Shown: positions 58,498-64,000 of the stretch, piece after piece | Numbering within the stretch: position 1 is the first letter of the stretch | Layout: the number at the start of each line of letters is the position of its first letter | Source of the DNA: Hemerocallis citrina | Taxonomy: Eukaryota > Streptophyta > Magnoliopsida > Asparagales > Asphodelaceae | Length of the DNA stretch: 64,000 nucleotides | Assembly (NCBI GenBank): GCA_017893485.1 | Contig: CM030362.1 | Span: forward strand, 38,162,984 to 38,226,983 | Direction: 5' to 3' | The notes under the pieces: generated by a model | Databases searched by the model: none | What the model was told of the DNA's origin: nothing | What the model saw: only the letters and a program-made list of their open reading frames with translations | Translations under genes and position numbers: made by a program

Positions 58498-59248
58498 TGT
58501 AATACTCCAGATTTCTAAAGAGCGAACAGTCGACTGGTATGCGTAGCAGTCGACTGGTATGCGCAGGATTTGAGGAAATTGAGAAGAATTTGAGAATTTA
58601 GTCCCACATAGAAAGTATACAAAAAGTAATTTGAATATAAATATAATTGCCTATGATCAAGAGTCACCAATCCGGTTAACCACCTTTTGAGAGGCAGCCT
58701 GTGGTGGGCAGTTGTACTACATAGTATCTAATTTGTCTTCTAAAAATATTAAATTGTCTGAGTATTGGGGTGGGGCGTTACAAATGGTATCAGAGCCGAA
58801 TTTCGACACACCGAGTGTATTTAATACACGGCAGGGAGATGAGTCTCCGATATTTGCTTCGTGGGGTATTCACGGAAGTAGGCAGGGTGCTAGAAAGGGC
58901 GGTCCTACACTAGATGTGTGTCCCGTACTCAGCGAGGACGCTGATTCCTAAAGGTGGGGTGTATGTAATACCCCAGATTTCTAAAGAGCGAACAGTCGAC
59001 TGGTATGCGTAGCAGTCGACTGGTATGCGCAGGATTTGAGGAAATTGAGAAGAATTTGAGAATTTAGTCCCACATGGAAAGTATACAAAAACTAATTTGA
59101 GTATAAATATAATTGCCTATGATCAAGAGTCACCAATCCGGTTAACCACCTTTTGAGAAGCAGCCTGTGGTGGGCAGTTGTACTACATAGTATCTAATTT
59201 GTCTTCTAAAAATATTAAATTGTCTGAGTATTGGGGCGGGGCGTTACA
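58498..59248 (+). mobile_element. Complete TRIM (terminal-repeat retrotransposon in miniature)
   Basis: Flanked by GTACA (58493-58497, 59249-59253). Two 285-bp LTRs (58498-58782, 58964-59248) start TGTAATAC and end GGGGCGTTACA and differ at six positions by my count. Between them are TGGTATCAGAGCC (58785-58797), the Met-tRNA primer site two bases after the LTR, a 180-bp internal part without a credible protein, and AAAGGTGGGGTGTA as polypurine tract. It would depend on enzymes of other elements. Each LTR carries CAGTCGACTGGTATGCG twice, 20 bases apart. The solo LTR at 14658 is related. Confidence 0.95.
58785..58797 (+). promoter_or_regulatory. TRIM primer binding site
   Basis: TGGTATCAGAGCC, two bases after the first LTR; complementary to the 3' end of initiator Met-tRNA. 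Confidence 0.93.
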
Positions 59249-59471
59249 GTACAAATCATCCACACTTAGTACAATGTAGGCTTAATTCGTATAACCAAAA
59301 CACTCAATTTATTGTTGAACACATCTCAAATTAACTCACAATTCTAAATCTAAACCTACATCAAAATTAACCAAAAATCAAATAGCAAGAGTTATGAACA
59401 AATGCCACACGAATACTGGGTAAAACAAGGATGAGATTTGGGCCACTAGGGTTTCAGAGTGGGAGAAGAAG

Positions 59472-62400
59472 TGTCACGCCCCGCTTCTCAAAATACGGGA
59501 ATACGAGCCCGTGACGAAGACCCAGCGAATGATATTAACATCATTCATAAGCTGTACCAGTCTCAACTCAACATTATGCAAAAAGAATAATCACAACCAC
59601 ACAGATAATATCATCACATAAACAACAACTGAATTAAGAATTCAATAGTCCAATATAATAACCAATAATGAGAAAACAAACAGTAGTTACAGGTTAAAAT
59701 CTCGGGATACAAGTTTAATCAAATGAATTGCAATAAGACGAAGAAAACATGGAAAGAAATAGTTTATTTTAATGCAGCTCCTGCTCCAACCTAGAAATAC
59801 TGCTCGCCAATACCTTCTGGCAAATCCCCTGGCTCACCTGTAGCTGGATTAGCTAGAATGAAAAAGAAATGGCCTTAGAGCAAGTATGGATAGCAAGTAG
59901 TGAAAAACAGAGGGTAAAGGAGTAAGGTACATGAAGGAATATGAATCAAGATCAAATTACAAAGACAATAATGGTACTAGTAAACAATGGTCATAATCAA
60001 GTATATACGTGTCAACTAGGTCTATTAGCATATCGTTTCTCCTATCTAGTGCATGTACTACTGCGTCCCATACCACAGGTTCGGTGCACGCAAAACAGTG
60101 TACGTTTTAGACTTCGTAGTGGGATCTACAGAGCGTGTACTTGATGTATCACGATAACAAGATAAAAAGATAAAAAGATAACAAGTTCACGTCTTCACAA
60201 GTAATTCTCCACCTTCCATGTCAAGTTTTCATGTAACAAGAGGGCCCTACCAAGTACATTTTCTGAGACAATCCATTACTAAGTCAACCCTTATTAACCC
60301 TGGCTTGTTTAGTATTTTATTAAGTCATTCATATCCATGCAAGTGTGTTTAAGGATGTCAAGGGAAAGATAAGAATGCATCAACATGATGCATTGCACAA
60401 TAATAAATATGAAGTAGTAAATCTGAAATAGCCGACACAGTTACACTAAAACAGCGATAACCCATAAAATACAATTCATAATCCGAAGTTCTAGGATGTT
60501 ATCAGCAACTAGACACTTAGGGATACAATTTATATTCAGTAAGGTTTGGTTAATTCTGACTGGAGCTTAACTCCCTATTCTTTGCAGGTCAGCTGTTCTG
60601 GTAGCAACTTATTGTCAACATTTAATGGGTGAAAACATGGTATAAAATTACTATAAAAATCTACAAAAATTAGAGATGAAACCTAAGCATGTCTATAAAG
60701 TTCTTGGAGATTTTCATGGCATTACAATATTGTTAACAGGGTGTTTCACTAATAATTTTGTCGGTGTTACATTAATTCTACGATCTGAAAAGTCCAGACC
60801 AACAGAGACTAAAAATGTGATATCTCACAGCTCGTAACTTGGAATCAGAATCCGTCAATTAGGTTGGAAACTAGACTCATTAAGATAAAACTCTTTTTTG
60901 TATCATTTGTGTTAATTCTCAAGTTAACAGAGTCGAAATCTCTGTGCAAAACAGTACAGGCAGCAAGAACTCACAAAAGCCATCACATAAATGTTCATCA
61001 AGTGGGTAATTAACATACTATTGTATCACGAAATGTATTACACTAATGTACAGCAAGTAGAATGGGTTTTACAGTGTACAAGTCAAATTTATCATGTCAA
61101 GTTCAAGGCACAGGATCTCAATTAATCCACATGTATTTAATCACAATATATTTTCCTCATATGCAATTCTAGTCATTTTATTCATGTCATGTGTGTATGT
61201 AGGCTTGGGTTTGAGTCAATGTATAATAATATGATGCCAAGAGTACGTCGGGTTAGCTCGTGTAAACCCTCGATACTTCTAACAGAAAGGACACAAGGCA
61301 AATTTAAGATATTTGAAGGGAACTACTTGCGAGAGGTCAATAAACTTGAACTAGAAAAATTAAATGAGTTCAAGTGGACTTGCCCTTTTGTAGACGGTTC
61401 AATATAAATAATCAAGGAATGACGGGATCAGAATCCTGGGGAGCAATCCTAAAAGCACGTGCGAAGAAAACCCAAGCAACAAGTAAACAACAAGTTTGGA
61501 TCAGCTACCCAAACACAGGACACCAAACAGTTGAACGGATCCCCAACTCACAAAACAGGGAACATCATTTTCACCTAATCATACAGCAGCACCACACCGG
61601 ATCAGGGGTAAACAGCAAACAGCGGAATCGGGATCTGGTGTGCGACGAACACAGAAATGTAAATGCGACCAATCAGGCTCCTCTTTCTCCTTTACTTCGA
61701 CTGAGAGAGAGAGAGACAGTGGCGAGGGGAGCGAACAGGTGTAGGCAGCTCGACGAGAGGTCAAGATGCTGGCGGTGGCGACGTGTGGCGGCGTTGGTTG
61801 GGAAGCAACGCAACGACCAGGATGGCGAAGACGATCGGTGCTCTGTTTTTGCTCCGAAATAGAGGAGGACGAGAATGGCAGAGCTTCAGGGGCTTCGACG
61901 GTGATGACGAGGGTGTTGGACCTCCAGGGGTTGCAGAGAGGTTGTAGACGGGGCCGAACTTGAAGGCGATGGCAATGGAGGCTCGAGCGACGAAGAGAGG
62001 GTGAACGGTGAAGACATTGGCAATGGCAGAGTGCACTTCGGTGAGGGGACAGGGGATGAAGACGGGGCTAGGTTGACGAGGGTGAGGAGTCGAGGACGAT
62101 GATGGACGTGGATAGGGTTGGCGATCTGAGCGAGAACGGGAGTATGGGTTTCGATTGGGGAAGTGATGGGTTCGAGCGAGCGACAATGGCAGAGGGACAG
62201 GGAAGATGGCACAGGGATGGTGAGGTTGAGGGGGATGGTGATCGGAGGTGATGGCGGTTGGAGTTGGCGACGGGGAAGGGGTAGTGCGATGGGTGGTTGG
62301 CGATTGGATTTGGTTCGGTTTTGGTGAAGGCAAAATGGACAAGGAAGTGAGCGGGAGATTGAAGGGGGAATGGTTGTACAGTGATCGTGGGAGTAGAACA

Positions 62401-62837
62401 GTGAGATGGGGTAGGGTTGAGTTAGGGTTGAATAGTAGTTGGGAGATGGAGATGAGGAGTTGGTTTTTGGGTAGTTCTAATTTGTGGGAGAGTGGGGGAG
62501 GAATTTAATATAATAAAATAAAAAGGAATCATGGGGAGTTAGAGATACGGGGAGTTGGGTAGAGAAGATCTGGGTTATTAGTTAGGGAAATGTGGGTTGG
62601 GTAGACTGGGTTTTGGGTTTAATATCCAATAAAGGGATGGGTTTTGTGTAGATACAAAATGGGCTTTGAAAGAATTGGGTTAATAAGATAATAAGGACAA
62701 AAATAATAACAATAATAGTATAAGAATAGTAAATAGCAACATAAGGCTCACAACAGTCCAAGACCAAAAATGTATTAGAATAGAAAGAGCACACTACAAA
62801 ATACAAGAAATCCGTACAATCAAAAATAGGGGTTACA
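59472..62837 (-). mobile_element. Solo LTR (3.4 kb), TGTCACGCC family, copy 2
   Basis: Plus strand TGTCACGCCCCGCTTCTC...AATAGGGGTTACA, flanked by AGAAG (59467-59471, 62838-62842). It resembles the solo LTR at 54083-57709 at both ends and in several internal phrases. A GC-rich, purine/pyrimidine-biased part at 61680-62480 gives overlapping frames on both strands with proline/serine or glycine/arginine-rich products, which I regard as non-coding LTR sequence. Confidence 0.88.
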
Positions 62838-63105
62838 AGAAGTGTGGAGAGAGATAGGGAAAGAAGAAACTGAGATAGCGAGTGTGGTATTAAGTGAATC
62901 CCAATCGACACTCGCTATCTCAGTTAGCGACCCTAGCGAAAATAGGGTCGTTAATTGAGATAGCGAGTGTATACTAGACTTTTTTCTTCAGGTTTTCCCC
63001 AAGTGGTGAAAACTAAAAAAAAAGCCAAGTATACACTCGCTATTAGCGACCCTGTTTTCACTAGGGTCGCTGACTGAGTTAGCGAGTGGTTCGTTTAGGT
63101 AAATA

Positions 63106-63307
63106 CTTTCTAAATTGGGTCATTTTGGTAAATACTTTTAAAACGTGGGTCATTTGGGTAAAAAATTCCAAATTTCTTTTATCTATAGTAATCTTACAAC
63201 TATATAAATATTTTACAACCAACCAAACATTCCCTATATCAAAAGCTATGAATTTCTGTTGTCATATCTTAAGATGCTGTATAATCTCCTTTTCTAATTT
63301 ACCAGTA
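63106..63307. other. No feature recognised
   Basis: GGTAAATACTTTCTAAATTGGGTCA and a near copy occur in tandem (63099-63165). Otherwise plain AT-rich DNA. Confidence 0.5.
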
Positions 63308-63495
63308 CTAGTAATTTACACGTGCGATGCACGTCTTAATAAATATAATTTTTTCGAAGTAAAAATTCAGGCGTAGTCTGGGTTTGAATCTAAGACCTCA
63401 TTTATAATAATTATGCACGTGCATTGAACGCGTTGATAGATTGACAAATGAGTCACACTAAGGCCTTCTCCCATTATAATATCAGAGTTTAGAGA
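63308..63495 (-). mobile_element. Mini-Helitron 1 (188 bp)
   Basis: Minus strand TCTCTAAACTCTGATATTAT...GCATCGCACGTG-TAAATTACTAG|T. The 3' hairpin ACGTGC/GCACGT is 11 bases before CTAG. It lies head to tail with the next unit, separated by one base. Confidence 0.6.
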
Positions 63496-63496
63496 T

Positions 63497-63674
63497 ATAG
63501 TAATTTACACGTGCGATGAACGTTTTTAATAATTTTTATTAAATAAAAATAAAAAATTTTACGTAAGGAGGATTCAAACCTGAAACCTCCTTCATATTAG
63601 TTGTATACGTGCAGTGCACATGTTGGTAGATTTACAAATGATACTAAAACCTTCTTCCATTATAATATTAGAGA
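63497..63674 (-). mobile_element. Mini-Helitron 2 (178 bp)
   Basis: Minus strand TCTCTAATATTATAATGG...TCATCGCACGTG-TAAATTACTAT. The 3' end is CTAT instead of CTAG, and the hairpin is partly lost. It starts like the elements at 394 and 39483. Confidence 0.55.
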
Positions 63675-64000
63675 TATATAATGTTGATTTTTGGCTATTA
63701 TAAGTTTGTCACTTGTGAAGAGTAATTCATGTTTTAAGCGCGTGTAACCTTTACACCACCTGAATTTAGTGATTTATCTACATTCTCTTATGTTAATAAA
63801 AATAAAATGAACATATTATCACATAAGGCGGGAGGGATATCATAAAAGGAGAGGAATATTGATATAACTAGTCAGAGGTTATGCTTTAGCTGGAGGCCTT
63901 GTTCTAGGGTTCGTCGGAGTGGCGCAATCACGTAGCTAGCCGGAGGTTGTGCTTTAGCTTGTTGAGTTCCCAAATATAGTTGGGCTCGATAAGGTACAGA
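63675..64000. other. No gene recognised
   Basis: AGAGGTTATGCTTTAGCTGGAGG and a diverged copy (AGCCGGAGGTTGTGCTTTAGC) lie at 63876 and 63939. No open frame of interest. Confidence 0.45.

Larger units (their letters stand above)
58286..63105. mobile_element. Unclassified element rich in ACACTCGC/GCGAGTGT hairpins, host of two insertions
   Basis: After the RT break, host DNA appears in three pieces: 58286-58497, 59254-59471 and 62843-63105. Both outer pieces carry ACACTCGCTAACTGAGATAG-type motifs in both orientations. At 62918-62969 arms ACACTCGCTATCTCA and TGAGATAGCGAGTGT enclose a second pair, GCGACCCTA and TAGGGTCG; another such pair follows at 63031-63090. TAGCGACC-type subterminal repeats are common in plant CACTA elements, but no CACTA terminus or 3-bp duplication was confirmed. 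About 690 bp remain without the inserts. No coding sequence. Confidence 0.45.

Noticed and set aside
58712..58951. 79-codon frame in the TRIM
   Set aside because: It spans LTR end, primer site and internal spacer; this is explained by element structure, not a protein.
61374..62508. Overlapping frames of 86-193 codons on both strands
   Set aside because: Low-complexity proline/serine- or arginine-rich products in a GC-biased part of a solo LTR; several frames are open at once and no family motif is present.

Overview
This is plant nuclear DNA, most likely from a eudicot. It is AT-rich and carries plant-type elements throughout: chromovirus Ty3/gypsy and Ty1/copia LTR elements, L1 and RTE LINEs, a PIF/Harbinger transposase, Helitrons with CTAG ends, a TRIM, GAGCATCC-ended MITEs and a PPR-protein relic. 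I see no intact cellular gene. Every recognisable coding stretch is a transposon open reading frame, a broken gene copy or a captured gene fragment. A 500-base run of N (4459-4958) is an assembly gap.

Layout. 1-5856: a Helitron-like end with an RPA1-like fragment, then gene-poor DNA and the gap. 5857-8250: a Harbinger transposase pseudogene split by a copia-type solo LTR. 8489-9077: a 5'-truncated RTE LINE with a 16-bp target duplication. 9141-11963: a gypsy-type solo LTR. 12820-14440: a PPR pseudogene split by a MITE. 14566-19727: an L1 LINE (minus strand) with a solo LTR in its 3' region. 19890-23852: a MITE split by a 3.4-kb Helitron that holds foldback elements, four 112-bp tandem repeats and a captured 126-bp exon. 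24245-28295: MITEs, GGGTCC-rich DNA and a Tat-like LTR relic. 28296-30560: a second Helitron carrying a fragment resembling RNA polymerase III subunit RPC6. 32236-38435: a nearly full-length L1 (minus). 38937-42131: MITEs with tails, hairpins and a small Helitron.

42270-63105 is a nest of insertions. A copia RT/RNase H relic is cut by a gypsy element whose 5' LTR starts at 43606. That LTR is itself split by a second, internally deleted gypsy element (43686-50156) and ends at 52221, followed by a Met-tRNA primer site, gag, protease and RT. The protease/RT junction is split by a 3.6-kb solo LTR (54083-57709). RT stops at about 58285, where DNA rich in ACACTCGC/GCGAGTGT hairpins begins. That DNA is in turn split by a complete 751-bp TRIM (58498-59248) and another solo LTR (59472-62837). 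Two head-to-tail mini-Helitrons lie at 63308-63674.

Most insertion boundaries rest on short target-site duplications read directly: ATTAT/ATTCT, TAGCCAAAATAGCTAG, ATTAT, GATGA, GTAAT, GTATT, GTACA, AGAAG, and TTA or TAA for the MITEs. In several cases the two flanks become continuous, in the right reading frame, once the insert is ignored. The window therefore records an order of insertion events. The observations I find most unusual are the CAGTCGACTG palindromes shared by LTRs of different element types and the inverted ACGG...CCGT cores shared by otherwise dissimilar MITEs.
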